Positions 1 to 8,731 of a stretch of 64,000 bases of DNA are shown here, piece by piece; within the stretch, counting starts at the first letter, position 1; each line of letters opens with the position of its first letter. The DNA is from VRUE01 sp963807425 (GTDB taxonomy: Bacteria > Actinomycetota > Thermoleophilia > Solirubrobacterales > 70-9). The notes below the pieces were generated by a model, which had not been told where the DNA came from, searched no databases, and saw nothing but the letters and a program-made list of their open reading frames with translations. The DNA lies in assembly GCA_963807425.1 (NCBI GenBank), contig CAWEBZ010000002.1:107253-171252 (forward strand), in the 5' to 3' direction. The translations under genes were made by a program, and so were the position numbers.

Positions 1-656
1 AGCGAGAGGCCCTGCTCCTCTTGAGCGCGCCAGATCTCGCCGATCGTCGCCATCAGGATGCGGTTGACGACGAAGCCCGGCACCTCGCCGCAGACGATCG
101 GCTGCTTCTTGATCGCCTGGGCGAAATTGTAGGCGACGGTGGCGGTCTCCTGCGAAGTGTCGTCGCCGGCGATGACCTCGACCAGCGGCATCACCGAGGC
201 CGGGTAGAAGAAGTGGAAGCCGACGACCTTGTCTGGCCGCAGCGTCGTCTCCCCCATCTCGGTGATCGAGAGCGAGGACGTGTTGGAGGAGAGGATCGCG
301 TGACCCGGCGTCGCCGCGTCGAGCTCGCGGAAGACGGCCTGCTTGATCTCCATCCGCTCCGGCACGGCCTCGATCACGAAGTCGACGTCGGCGAACTCCT
401 CGTAGGTAGTCGTCCCGGTGACCAGGCCCATTACCTCGGCGAGGCGGGCGTCGGCCTGCTCCTGGGTCAGCTTCTCCTTCTTGACCAGGCGGGCGAGCTG
501 ACCCTCGGTGACCGCGCGCGCCTTCTCGACGGCGGCGTCGACGAACTTCTGGTCGATGTCCTTGACGACGACAGGGATGTCGGCGGCGGCGATCGCCTGC
601 GCGATCTCGCCGCCCATGGTGCCGCCGCCGACGACGGCGGCCTTGGAAACGAACAT
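1..656 (-). CDS. 3-hydroxyacyl-CoA (3-hydroxybutyryl-CoA) dehydrogenase, C-terminus cut by window edge
   Basis: NAD-dependent oxidation of 3-hydroxyacyl-CoA to 3-ketoacyl-CoA, as in beta-oxidation or butanoate metabolism; cytosolic. The reverse-strand translation begins MFVSKAAVVGGGTMGGEIAQ, a Rossmann NAD-binding GxGxMG signature. It continues with SSNTSSLSI, the GFHFFYP motif typical of the family, and VPGFVVNRIL entering the C-terminal domain. The ATG at 656 is preceded by GGAGGAATTCC, a good ribosome binding site. About 218 codons are present of the usual ~285, and the rest lies left of the window. Transcription comes from the 657-749 gap shared with the divergent NlpC gene, which holds a tandem repeat. 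The family call is secure; chain-length preference is not readable. Confidence 0.93.
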   Translation of the reverse strand, partial: MFVSKAAVVGGGTMGGEIAQAIAAADIPVVVKDIDQKFVDAAVEKARAVTEGQLARLVKKEKLTQEQADARLAEVMGLVTGTTTYEEFADVDFVIEAVPERMEIKQAVFRELDAATPGHAILSSNTSSLSITEMGETTLRPDKVVGFHFFYPASVMPLVEVIAGDDTSQETATVAYNFAQAIKKQPIVCGEVPGFVVNRILMATIGEIWRAQEEQGLS

Positions 657-692
657 GGCTTGGAATTCCTCCAGGTCGGGGGCGGCAGAAGG

Positions 693-730
693 CTATAGGT
701 GCGCGGCTTCCCTATAGGTGCGCGGCTTCC
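693..730. repeat. Two perfect tandem copies of a 19-bp unit in a divergent promoter region
   Basis: The unit CTATAGGTGCGCGGCTTCC occurs at 693-711 and again at 712-730 with no gap. It sits between the divergent starts of the 3-hydroxyacyl-CoA dehydrogenase (656) and the NlpC/P60 gene (750). On the minus strand each copy carries a CTATAG that could serve as a -10-like hexamer for the dehydrogenase. It may be a recent slippage duplication, a doubled operator or a doubled promoter. Confidence 0.8.
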
Positions 731-749
731 TTGCCGATAAAGGCACTTC

Positions 750-1268
750 GTGCTCAGGCGGGGGACCATCTTGCTCACCACGTGCGCCTGTCTCCTGGTC
801 AGCGCATCGAACGCGACCGCGGCGGTCCCCGACGCAACCCTGCTGCCGAGCGGCCGCGCGGTTGCACCACCATCGGCACCACCCTCGGTGAAGGCGATGA
901 TCGAAGCAGCGAATCGCATCCGCCACCGGCCCTACCGCTGGGGCGGCGGCCACCGCAGCTGGCGCTCGCGCGGCTATGACTGCTCGGGCTCGGTCAGCTA
1001 CGTGCTTCATGTCGGCGGCCTACTCGAATCGCCGCTCGACTCGCGGGGGTTCATGCGCTGGGGCGACCCCGGCGCCGGGCAGTGGGTGAGGATCTACGCC
1101 AACGACGGCCATGTCTTCGCCGTGATCGCCGGCCTGCGCTGGGACACCTCGATGACGACCGAAGCGGACGGCCACGGACCCGGCTGGAGTGAGGAGATGC
1201 GTTCCAGGGGTGGATTCCGCCTGCGCCACCCGCTTGGCGTCGAGCTCGCCGTTCCCCTGGCCAGCTGA
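750..1268 (+). CDS. Secreted NlpC/P60-like cell-wall hydrolase
   Basis: 172 aa. The GTG start at 750 is preceded by AAAGG. Residues 1-25 form a signal peptide (LRR, then a hydrophobic stretch, then SNATAA). The catalytic part starts near residue 55: YRWGGGH, then YDCSGSVSYV with the presumed nucleophile Cys78, and DGHVFAVI with the presumed catalytic His121. That is the Cys-His core of NlpC/P60 peptidoglycan endopeptidases, which cut gamma-D-Glu-diaminopimelate stem-peptide bonds outside the cell. There is no separate SH3 or LysM wall-binding domain, so this is a minimal single-domain enzyme. It is divergent from the neighbouring dehydrogenase. Substrate specificity is not predictable. Confidence 0.8.
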   Translation: MLRRGTILLTTCACLLVSASNATAAVPDATLLPSGRAVAPPSAPPSVKAMIEAANRIRHRPYRWGGGHRSWRSRGYDCSGSVSYVLHVGGLLESPLDSRGFMRWGDPGAGQWVRIYANDGHVFAVIAGLRWDTSMTTEADGHGPGWSEEMRSRGGFRLRHPLGVELAVPLAS

Positions 1269-1315
1269 ACCGCATTTCGCCGCCCAAACGGCTGGACAAG
1301 GGGTCGCGATGAACC

Positions 1316-1331
1316 TTGTACCGCGGTACAA
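1316..1331. promoter_or_regulatory. 16-bp perfect palindrome upstream of glnN
   Basis: TTGTACCGCGGTACAA is a perfect 16-bp palindrome 112 bp before the glnN start. It lies in the 174-bp gap after the NlpC gene, where the glnN promoter must be. Its length and dyad symmetry fit a dimeric repressor or activator site, possibly nitrogen control. The binding protein is unknown. Confidence 0.5.
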
Positions 1332-1398
1332 AGCCATCGCCGCCCGATTGGCATTACCCTGCAATCCCCCTTTCAGAGGGAGGAACGGACCGCCAACC

Positions 1399-1415
1399 GC
1401 GCCCGTGATGGGCGC
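1399..1415 (+). promoter_or_regulatory. Short hairpin just upstream of the glnN ribosome binding site
   Basis: GCGCCC-GTGAT-GGGCGC forms a six-pair GC-only stem with a five-base loop. It ends about 10 bases before GAGGAA, the likely ribosome binding site. It could modulate translation, but a stem of this size is common in GC-rich DNA. No known riboswitch consensus was recognised. Confidence 0.3.
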
Positions 1416-1442
1416 TTCGCCGAGTGAGGAACTGACCAAGCG

Positions 1443-3590
1443 ATGACTCGTATCCGCCAGCAGAACGTAACCGCCGCGCAGTGGAGCTCCAACGGGGAGG
1501 CCCTCGGCGCGCTCGATCTGACCCAGCCCGAGAACGATCCCTTCGGCGCCAACGTCTTCTCGGTGGCCGTGCAGCGCGAACGGCTGCCTTCCGATGTCTT
1601 CGAGAAGCTGCAGGCGACCCTGGCGGACGGCGAGGCGCTCGACCCTAGCCTTGCCGACGCCGTCGCCGAGGCGATGAAGGAGTGGGCGCTGGAGAACGGC
1701 GCCACCCACTTCACCCACATGTTCCAGCCGCTCACCGGCTCGACCGCGGAGAAGCACGACTCCTTCTTCGAGCCGACCGGCGACGAAGGCAAGGTTCTCG
1801 CCGGCTTCTCCGGCAAGGAGCTGATCCAGGGCGAGCCCGATGCCTCCTCCTTCCCCACCGGCGGCGTCCGCGCCACCTTCGAGGCTCGTGGCTACACCGC
1901 CTGGGACCCGACCAGCCCCGCCTTCATCCTCGAGAACCCGAACGGCGCGCTGCTCTGCATCCCCACTGCCTTCGCCTCCTGGACGGGCGAGGCGCTCGAC
2001 GGCAAGATCCCGCTGCTGCGCTCGATGGACGCGCTCTCGCGCTCGGCGATCAAGGCCCTCCGCCTGCTCGGCGACGAGGAGGCGCAGCGCGTCTTCACCA
2101 CGGTCGGGCCCGAGCAGGAGTACTTCCTGATCGACGAGCAGTACTTCTTCGAGCGACCGGACCTGCTTGCGACCGGCCGCACCCTGTTCGGCGCCAAGCC
2201 GCCGAAGGGGCACGAGCTCGACGACCATTACTTCGGCTCGATCCCAGAGCGGGTGCTGGCCTGCATGATGGAGGCCGAGCTGGAGGCCCGCAAGCTCGGC
2301 ATCCCGGTCAAGACCCGCCACAACGAGGTCGCCCCCGCCCAGTACGAGATCGCCCCGATGTTCGAGAACTCGAACGTCGGCTCCGATCATCAGCAGCTGC
2401 TGATGCAGGTGCTCGAGAGCGTCGCCCGCCGCTACGGCCTGGTCTGCCTCCTGCACGAGAAGCCGTTTGCCGGCGTCAACGGCTCCGGCAAGCACAACAA
2501 CTGGTCGATGGGCACCGACAGCGGCTCCAACCTGCTCGAGCCCGGCGATACGCCAGCTGACAACGTCCACTTCCTCTTCTTCTGCGCTGCGGTGATCCAG
2601 GCAGTGAACAAGCACCAGGGTCTGCTGCGGGCCTCGGTCGCCAACATCGGCCAGGACCACCGCCTCGGTGCCAACGAGGCGCCGCCGGCGATCATCTCGA
2701 TCTTCCTCGGCGGCGAGCTCGACAAGGTCTTCGAGGCGATCGCCAGTGGCGAAGGCGATCCTCACACGCCGGCCTCCTTCCTCGAGCTCGGCGCGACCGT
2801 CCTGCCGGCGCTGCCGATGCACGGCGGCGACCGCAACCGGACCTCGCCCTTCGCCTTCACCGGCAACAAGTTCGAGTTCCGGGCGCTCGGCTCGAGCATG
2901 TCGCTCGCCTTCCCCAACACGGTTCTGAACACGATCGTCGCCGAGGCGATCGACGAGCTGGCCGACAAGCTGGAGGCGAAGACCTCCGGCGGCAAGGACG
3001 TTGCCGAGGCCGTGATCGAGGTGGTTAAGGAGTCCTACAGCGCCAACAAGCAGATCTGCTTCGGCGGTGACAACTACTCGGAGGAGTGGCACGCGGAGGC
3101 GGAGCAGCGTGGCCTGAAGAACCTGCGCACCACCCCAGACGCGCTGCCAGAGGTGCTCTCCGAGCAGACGGTGAAGGCGTTCGAGGACTACGACGTGCTC
3201 TCCAAGCGAGAGCTCGAGTCTCGCTACGAGGTCTGGATCGAGCAGTACTCGATCCGCGCCAACATCGAGGCGGAGACGACTTTCTCGATCGCCAAGACGA
3301 TGCTCTTGCCGGCAGCGCTGCGCCACCTGGCGCTGATCTCTGCGGCCGGCGCCGCCGACCTCGAACCGGAGACCAAGGACCTGCTCGCCGAGCTGAACGG
3401 CGCCCTCGCTGAACTGGAAGCGGCGAATGCCGACCCCGGGCTCGAGGGTCTCGACTGGGCGATCTTCGCTCGCGACAAACAGCTGACCGCGATGGAGAAG
3501 GTCCGCGAGGCAGCAGACAAGCTGGAGAAGATCGTCGCCGACGACCTCTGGCCGCTGCCCAAGTACGAGGAGATGCTCTTCATCAAGTAG
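1443..3590 (+). CDS. glnN: Glutamine synthetase type III (GlnN)
   Basis: ATP-dependent ligation of ammonia to glutamate, giving glutamine. 715 aa, the size of the GSIII class (about 700-730) rather than GSI or GSII (350-470). The N-terminal GSIII region covers roughly residues 1-180. Catalytic-core motifs follow: VGPEQEYFLID, the highly characteristic HNEVAPAQYEIAP (near residue 295), GSGKHNNWSMGTDSGSNLL, and NRTSPFAFTGNKFEFRALGS. The ATG at 1443 has a weak GAGGA about 12 bases upstream. The stop overlaps the stop of the convergent FAD-oxidase gene by 8 bp. The upstream palindrome at 1316-1331 is the best candidate control site. No other nitrogen genes are adjacent. Confidence 0.95.
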   Translation: MTRIRQQNVTAAQWSSNGEALGALDLTQPENDPFGANVFSVAVQRERLPSDVFEKLQATLADGEALDPSLADAVAEAMKEWALENGATHFTHMFQPLTGSTAEKHDSFFEPTGDEGKVLAGFSGKELIQGEPDASSFPTGGVRATFEARGYTAWDPTSPAFILENPNGALLCIPTAFASWTGEALDGKIPLLRSMDALSRSAIKALRLLGDEEAQRVFTTVGPEQEYFLIDEQYFFERPDLLATGRTLFGAKPPKGHELDDHYFGSIPERVLACMMEAELEARKLGIPVKTRHNEVAPAQYEIAPMFENSNVGSDHQQLLMQVLESVARRYGLVCLLHEKPFAGVNGSGKHNNWSMGTDSGSNLLEPGDTPADNVHFLFFCAAVIQAVNKHQGLLRASVANIGQDHRLGANEAPPAIISIFLGGELDKVFEAIASGEGDPHTPASFLELGATVLPALPMHGGDRNRTSPFAFTGNKFEFRALGSSMSLAFPNTVLNTIVAEAIDELADKLEAKTSGGKDVAEAVIEVVKESYSANKQICFGGDNYSEEWHAEAEQRGLKNLRTTPDALPEVLSEQTVKAFEDYDVLSKRELESRYEVWIEQYSIRANIEAETTFSIAKTMLLPAALRHLALISAAGAADLEPETKDLLAELNGALAELEAANADPGLEGLDWAIFARDKQLTAMEKVREAADKLEKIVADDLWPLPKYEEMLFIK

Positions 3591-4971
3591 CGGCGAGGGG
3601 CCGGATCGGGTGGTGCAGGTGGAAGACGTCGTCTGGGTCGTACTCCGCCTTCACCGCCGCCAGCCTCTCGTAGTTCTCCCGCCCGTAGCCTGAGACGATC
3701 CGCTCCTCGCCCTCGTCGCCGACGAAGTTGAGGTACGTCGCCCCAGTTGCGTATGGCTTGACGTCGGCGCAGACGTCACGGGTCCACTGGATCGCGCGCT
3801 CGTCGTCGGCCGGGTCCTCCCACATCGTCAGCGGGTGGACGACCCAGGGCGATTCCCGGGTTGCCAACGGCGAGCCGCTCGCATCGGCAGCCACCGCGCC
3901 GCCCCAGGGGAAGATGATGTGCTGGGTCGGGGAGGGGATGATGATCCCCTCGGCGCGGGCGCAGAAGGCGTCGATCGCCGCGTCGGGCAGCTCGTTCAGG
4001 TACTCGGCCGACCAGTAGTTGCGGTAGCCCGGTGGGTCGTCGAGCATCGATTGCAGCGTCGCGTAGGGCATCTCGGCGATCATCTCGCCCTCGGGCTCGA
4101 GCGCCAGCAGCGGCGCCATCGCCTCACGCGCCTCGACCTCGGGGCCGGTGTAGGTGACGAGGACAGCGGCTGCGAGCTGATTGTGGAGGTGCTCGGGGAC
4201 GAACTCCTCGGGCGGGGCGGTCAGGTAGATCAAGCCGCCGCCGACCTCATCGGGGGCGGAGGCGGCTAAGTCGCGGTAGGCGCGGGTCAGCTCGGGGCCG
4301 GCGCTTGGCGGCCAGAAGAGCAGGGCCGCGGTGAAGGCAGGCATCGGGTGCAGGCGGAAGGTCAGCTCGGTGGCGATGCCGAAGTTGCCGCCGCCCCCGT
4401 GCAGCGCCCAGAACAGCTCGGGGTTCTCGTCCTCTGAGGCGCTAACCGTGCGGCCATCGGCTGCAATCAGCTCAACCGAGAGCAGGTTGTCGCAGGCGAG
4501 CCCGAACTTGCGCTCGATCCAGCCCGAGCCGCCACCGAGGGCGAGGCCGGCGACGCCGGTGGTGGAGACGCGCCCGCCGGTGGCGACGAGGCCATGCGGC
4601 TGGCAGGCGCCGTCGAAGTCGCCCCAGGCCGCGCCGCCGGAGACCGTCGCGGTTCGCGCGCCAGGATCGACTGAGACCGCGTTCATCCTGCGCAGGTCGA
4701 TCGTCAGGCCGCCGTCGGCGAGGCAGGCGCCGGCGACGCTGTGGCCACCGCCGCGGACGGCGACCTCGAGGCCGTTCTCACGTGCGAAGGCAAGCGCAGC
4801 GCGAACGTCCTCGGCGCTCTCGCACTGGGCGATCGCCGCCGGGCGCTTGCCGATCATCGAGTTGAAGATCGAGCGGGCGTCCTCGTAGCCGGCGTCGCCA
4901 TCGGCGAGAACGCTGCCACCGAGACCAGCTCGAAGCGTGTCGAGGACAGCGGGACTGAGGGACGGGGACAT
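3583..4971 (-). CDS. FAD-linked oxidase of the berberine-bridge (BBE) type
   Basis: 462 aa cytosolic flavoenzyme that oxidises an alcohol, sugar or other small substrate with O2 or another acceptor; the substrate is unknown. The N-terminal FAD_binding_4 (PCMH) domain spans about residues 40-210. AVRGGGHSVAGACLADGG contains the His for 8-alpha-histidyl FAD attachment. GGRVSTTGVAGLALGGGSGW lacks the second (cysteinyl) FAD anchor of bicovalent family members. The C-terminus NYERLAAVKAEYDPDDVFHL is the BBE domain signature. The start at 4971 (MSPSLSP) is chosen because AAAGGAGCTCCG precedes it; an in-frame upstream ATG lacks such a site. It is last in a leftward run P450 - phosphoesterase - this gene. 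Confidence 0.88.
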   Translation of the reverse strand: MSPSLSPAVLDTLRAGLGGSVLADGDAGYEDARSIFNSMIGKRPAAIAQCESAEDVRAALAFARENGLEVAVRGGGHSVAGACLADGGLTIDLRRMNAVSVDPGARTATVSGGAAWGDFDGACQPHGLVATGGRVSTTGVAGLALGGGSGWIERKFGLACDNLLSVELIAADGRTVSASEDENPELFWALHGGGGNFGIATELTFRLHPMPAFTAALLFWPPSAGPELTRAYRDLAASAPDEVGGGLIYLTAPPEEFVPEHLHNQLAAAVLVTYTGPEVEAREAMAPLLALEPEGEMIAEMPYATLQSMLDDPPGYRNYWSAEYLNELPDAAIDAFCARAEGIIIPSPTQHIIFPWGGAVAADASGSPLATRESPWVVHPLTMWEDPADDERAIQWTRDVCADVKPYATGATYLNFVGDEGEERIVSGYGRENYERLAAVKAEYDPDDVFHLHHPIRPLAAT

Positions 4972-5009
4972 CGGAGCTCCTTTCCGCATAAAGCCTGCCC
5001 GTCTCGACC

Positions 5010-6224
5010 TTAGTCTGGCGCGGTGCCCGAGGCAAGCGGGTTGAGATCCGCGAGCATCTCGACCAGGCGCGGCTCCGGCTCTTCGTCGTCGATCAGCACC
5101 GCGGTACCGGGCCAGGCGTAGCGCAGGTAGCGGGCGTAGGCCTGGCGCGAGCCGAGGTCGGGCTCGTAGATCCAGGAGCCCGTGTTCCAGTAGCGGGTGC
5201 GCGAATCGCCGCTGGAGCGAACGTCGGCGAGCGGCTGGTGGGTGTGGGCAAAGACGATCTTGTCGGCCTCGCGATTCCAGCCGAGGTTGTCGACCACCTG
5301 CGCGAACGCCTCCAGCGCGTGCTCGGAGGGGTCGCTGGGCGAGATCACCGTTGCCGCCGGGTAGGCCGGCCGCGGCCATGCGGCAGCCGGTGCCGGCTGC
5401 TCGCGGCGTTGGCGCTCCGCCTCCTTGCGAACCACCGCGTCGAAGTGCTCCTCGCTGGGGAGCCGCTCTCCGGTCCCGTCGCCGATGCCGCGATCGCGCA
5501 GCTCGGCAGCCAAGCGCTTCGCTCCCCTCAGCGGAAGCGAGAGCGCCGACGCCACTCGGCCGGCACGCTGTGCGGCGCGAAAGACGTTCTGCTGGGCGTG
5601 GGTCCCGTGCGGCATCTGGGCGGCGATGTAGAGCCACTCGGTGAGCAGCGTCGTCACCGACTCGTAGTCCTCGACGCACTTCGGCTGCTCGGGCCCGCCG
5701 GCGGCGATCGCCCACAGCGTCCGGGTCAGCAGCTGGTCGCCCCGCGAGCCGCTGAGCCGCGCATGCGGATCGAGATAGTGGCCGTGAGTGCAGAGGACGC
5801 CGGCGAAGCTGTAGGTCGGGTAAGCGATCTCGACCTCGATTCCGGGCAGGCGGCGCTCGAGGAAGGCCTGGAAGAAGCTGGGGCCCGGATTGGCATCCGC
5901 GTCCACCACGGGATCGCCGCTTGCCAGCTGCGTCTCCAGCCGGTCCTCGGCGTCGCGGTGGACAAGGTGGTGGTCGTGGTTGCCGGCGAGGAAGACGAGC
6001 CGCTTGCCCGGCAGCTTCTCCGCGATTAGGCGCAGCAGGCCGTCGGAGGCGTCGACCGCGTCGCCGACCGAGCCGAAGAGGAAGTCGAAGAGGTCACCGA
6101 GGAAGATCAGCTCGTCGATCCCCTCCAGCCGCGGCGCCAATCGCTCGAGGTAGGGCTCCTCCCGCAGCAGGTCCCGCCCGGTCCAGGCGCCGAAGTGCGT
6201 GTCGGAGATGACCAGGGCGCGCAT
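5010..6224 (-). CDS. Calcineurin-like metallophosphoesterase
   Basis: 404 aa with all dinuclear-metal motifs in order: ISDTHFG at the N-terminus, FLGDLFDFL (about residue 42), LAGNHDHHL (about 80), CTHGHYLD (about 152) and VFAHTHQP (about 325). The family includes UDP-2,3-diacylglucosamine hydrolase-like enzymes and other phosphomono/diesterases. The long insertion between the HGH and HTH motifs separates it from small Icc or LpxH proteins. No signal peptide or membrane segment, so cytosolic. It lies 31 bp downstream of the P450 gene and 38 bp upstream of the FAD oxidase, consistent with one transcript. The substrate is unknown. Confidence 0.88.
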   Translation of the reverse strand: MRALVISDTHFGAWTGRDLLREEPYLERLAPRLEGIDELIFLGDLFDFLFGSVGDAVDASDGLLRLIAEKLPGKRLVFLAGNHDHHLVHRDAEDRLETQLASGDPVVDADANPGPSFFQAFLERRLPGIEVEIAYPTYSFAGVLCTHGHYLDPHARLSGSRGDQLLTRTLWAIAAGGPEQPKCVEDYESVTTLLTEWLYIAAQMPHGTHAQQNVFRAAQRAGRVASALSLPLRGAKRLAAELRDRGIGDGTGERLPSEEHFDAVVRKEAERQRREQPAPAAAWPRPAYPAATVISPSDPSEHALEAFAQVVDNLGWNREADKIVFAHTHQPLADVRSSGDSRTRYWNTGSWIYEPDLGSRQAYARYLRYAWPGTAVLIDDEEPEPRLVEMLADLNPLASGTAPD

Positions 6225-6255
6225 CGACTCGCTCAGCGCTGCGCCTGGGAGACCG

Positions 6256-7707
6256 TCACTGGCGGGAGAGTACCCGCATCTTCAAGCCACCTCTGGGCGA
6301 GAGGGTGGGCATCTGGCGCACGGTCATCGTGCGGCCGGGCATCGCGTCGAGGCGCAGGCGCTGCAGCAGCATCGTCGCTACCAGCTTCACCTCGATCTGA
6401 CCGAAGCGCTTGCCGATGCAGATCCGCCGCCCGCCGCCGAAGGGGACGTAGGCACCGCGGGGCAGCGCCGCCTTGCGCTCGCGAGTGAAGCGCTCGGGGA
6501 TGAAGGCCTCGGGCTCGGGAAAGAACTCGGGGATGCGGTGGCTCGCCCAGGAGCAGTAGTTGACATAGGCGCCACTGGAGACCCGGTGGCCGTTGAACTC
6601 GAAGTCCCGCACCGCCCGTCGCGGCCCGATCCAGGCAGGTGGGTAGAGACGCAAGACCTCGTCCAGGACCATGTCGAGGTAGGGCATCTCGCGCTCGAGC
6701 CGCTCGATGTCCGGCGTATCCCCGCCGAGCACCTCGTCCTGCTCCTGCTGCAGGCGCTCGAGAACGTCAGGGTGGCGCGCCAGCTCGTGCATCATGAAGG
6801 TCAGGGTCGAGGTCGAGGTGTCGTGACCGGCGAACATCAGCGTCATCACCTGATCGCGTACCTCCTTGTCGGTGAAGCCCTCGCCGGCCTCATCGCGAAC
6901 GCTGAGCAGGAGACTGAGGATGTCCATCTTCTCGGGGTCAGGGCTCCTGCGCCGCTGCGAGATCTCGCCGTAGACGATCTCGTCGAGGATCGCCCGCGAG
7001 GCGACCATCTTCGACCAGGGCGAGCCCGGGCCGCGCAGAAGCCGCAAGTGGAAGTCGATGCCATAAAAGCCGAGCGCCAGCTCGAAGTGCTCAGCCGCGG
7101 CAGCGCCTTTGCCCGCTTCGTCGGGATCGAGGCCGAGCAGAGCCCGCATCGCGATCCGCATCGCCAGGCCACGCATCCAGTCGTAGACATCGACCACCTC
7201 ACCCTGCCTCAGCCGCTCGATCGCCGGCGTCGCCTCGGCCACCATCGCCTCCACCGAGGCGGCGACCTGCTCGCGATGGAAGGCCGGCATCATGATCTCG
7301 CGGGCGCGGTCGTGGTAGGCGTCGTCGATCGTCAGCAGCCCGTCGCCGAGCAGGGGAATCAGGTCGCCGAAGCTGGACTCGCGCCAGTGGAAGTTCTCCG
7401 GGTGGGCGACGGTGATGAAGTGGTTGGCTGCGGGGCCGAGCATGAAGATCACCGGGTGATGGAGGAGGCGGGCGCTGAAGATCGGGCCGTGCTCCTCGTA
7501 GAGGGCGAGGAGCATCGGCAGCGGATCGCGCGCTGCCTGCAGGGTGCGGCCGAAGCTGAAGTCCTTCGGCCCCGGCGGATAGGCGCCGCGACGGCGGACG
7601 CGGATCTCGGCGCGAACGTCTTCGGCCACGCGACGAACCGGATTGTCGCTCAGCTGCTTGGGCGGCTCGACGCGGGGAGCGGCCGGGGGTGCGGTCTCGA
7701 CAGCCAT
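6256..7707 (-). CDS. Cytochrome P450
   Basis: 483 aa haem-thiolate monooxygenase. Hallmarks in order: the I-helix oxygen-activation motif FAGHDTSTSTL (about residue 285), the K-helix ExxR within DEVLRLYPP, the PERF meander motif FIPERF, and the haem loop FGGGRRICIG carrying the Cys ligand near residue 430. There is no membrane anchor, so it is a soluble class needing separate reductase partners, and no ferredoxin or reductase gene is nearby. The ATG at 7707 is preferred over one 30 bp upstream because that one falls in the inverted repeat at 7722-7737, here read as an operator. Resemblance to fatty-acid or alkane hydroxylating P450s is an inference from the shared operator with lipid-oxidation genes. 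Confidence 0.93.
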   Translation of the reverse strand: MAVETAPPAAPRVEPPKQLSDNPVRRVAEDVRAEIRVRRRGAYPPGPKDFSFGRTLQAARDPLPMLLALYEEHGPIFSARLLHHPVIFMLGPAANHFITVAHPENFHWRESSFGDLIPLLGDGLLTIDDAYHDRAREIMMPAFHREQVAASVEAMVAEATPAIERLRQGEVVDVYDWMRGLAMRIAMRALLGLDPDEAGKGAAAAEHFELALGFYGIDFHLRLLRGPGSPWSKMVASRAILDEIVYGEISQRRRSPDPEKMDILSLLLSVRDEAGEGFTDKEVRDQVMTLMFAGHDTSTSTLTFMMHELARHPDVLERLQQEQDEVLGGDTPDIERLEREMPYLDMVLDEVLRLYPPAWIGPRRAVRDFEFNGHRVSSGAYVNYCSWASHRIPEFFPEPEAFIPERFTRERKAALPRGAYVPFGGGRRICIGKRFGQIEVKLVATMLLQRLRLDAMPGRTMTVRQMPTLSPRGGLKMRVLSRQ

Positions 7708-7721
7708 CGGCTGAATCCTAG

Positions 7722-7737
7722 TTGGCTGACTGGCCAA
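7722..7737. promoter_or_regulatory. Putative TetR-type operator upstream of the P450 operon (copy 1 of 3)
   Basis: TTGGCTGACTGGCCAA lies between the rlmN stop and the P450 start. The outer TTGGC/GCCAA arms are perfect and one full half-site matches the two other copies at 26421 and 57048. This is the most degenerate of the three. Its position 15 bp upstream of the P450 ATG would block initiation. Confidence 0.6.
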
Positions 7738-7744
7738 ACAGGGG

Positions 7745-8722
7745 CTAGGCGGAGGCCGCGAGCTGGCCGCAGGCAGCCTCGATGTCGCGACCGCGAGTGA
7801 GGCGGACGGTGGCGGTGAGGTGGTGCTCGGCGAGGATCGCGCGGAAGCGCTCGATCTGCTCCGGCGGCGAGCCGTCGTAGGCGCCGGTCGGGTTGTAGGG
7901 GATCAGATTGACCTTGTAGACGCGGGAGTCGAGCAAGGCGGCGAGCTCGCGTGCGTGCGCGGGATGGTCGTTGACCCCGTCCAGCATCACGTACTCGACG
8001 AAGACCTTGCGCCGGCGGCGCGCCCGGTAGCGCTCGCAGGCAGCCAGCACCTCGCGCAGGGGGTAGCGGTCGTTGACCGGCATCAGCTGCGAGCGCAGGC
8101 CGTCGTTGGGCGCGTGCAGCGAGAGGGCGAGCGAGACCGGCATCTCGCACTCGGTGAGGCTGTCGATCCCCGGCACCCAGCCGACGGTCGAGATCGCTGT
8201 GCGCCGGTGAGTGACGCCGAGGTCTGGAAGTCGTTCGCAGGCGGCGAGCACGGCGTCGAGGTTCATCGTCGGCTCTCCCATCCCCATGAAGACGACGTGG
8301 TCGACCTGCTCGATGCGGCGGAAGTGCAGAGCCTGGTCGAGGATCTCGTCGGCGCTGAGGTTGCGGCCGAACTTCATCTGCCCGGTGGCGCAGAAGGAGC
8401 AGGTCAGCGGGCAGCCCGACTGCGAGGAGAGGCAGACCGAGCGGCGCCCGTCGCGGTAGCGCATCAGCACCGCCTCGATTGGCCGGCCGTCGGCGGTGTG
8501 GAAGAGGGCCTTGACGGTGCCGTCGTCGGACTTAGCCTCGGCCTGGAGTGTGAGGGTCGAGAGCGGCACCGCGGCGGCGAGACGCTCGCGCAACGCCGCC
8601 GGGAGATTGGTCATCTCCTCGTAGGAGCGTGCCCCGCGAGCCACCCACTGCCAGACCTGGGCGGCGCGGTAGGGAGGCTCGCCGGCACCCTCAAGCGTGC
8701 TTTCGAGCAGGGAGCGGTCCAC
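7745..8722 (-). CDS. rlmN: RlmN, dual-specificity 23S rRNA A2503 / tRNA A37 C2-methyltransferase
   Basis: 325 aa radical-SAM methyltransferase that methylates A2503 in the ribosomal peptidyl-transferase centre and usually A37 of some tRNAs. The GCPLTCSFCATG motif supplies the CxxxCxxC ligands of the 4Fe-4S cluster (about residues 104-112). It is followed by MGMGEPTMNLDAV and the SLHAPND and YNPTG motifs typical of RlmN. The C-terminal GRDIEAACGQL provides the second mechanistic Cys. GTG start at 8722. It follows the broken monoamine-oxidase gene by 9 bp, so it is probably cotranscribed with the leftward group starting at 11561. Confidence 0.95.
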   Translation of the reverse strand: MDRSLLESTLEGAGEPPYRAAQVWQWVARGARSYEEMTNLPAALRERLAAAVPLSTLTLQAEAKSDDGTVKALFHTADGRPIEAVLMRYRDGRRSVCLSSQSGCPLTCSFCATGQMKFGRNLSADEILDQALHFRRIEQVDHVVFMGMGEPTMNLDAVLAACERLPDLGVTHRRTAISTVGWVPGIDSLTECEMPVSLALSLHAPNDGLRSQLMPVNDRYPLREVLAACERYRARRRRKVFVEYVMLDGVNDHPAHARELAALLDSRVYKVNLIPYNPTGAYDGSPPEQIERFRAILAEHHLTATVRLTRGRDIEAACGQLAASA

Positions 8723-8731
8723 CGGCCGAGT

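Noticed and set aside
693..730. CRISPR-like direct repeats
   Set aside because: Only two copies exist, directly adjacent with no spacer, and no cas genes are in the window.
1020..3326. A 768-codon open frame on the minus strand opposite glnN
   Set aside because: It is an antisense artefact of GC-rich codon structure; the plus-strand frame encodes an unmistakable GSIII and the antisense translation has no motif.
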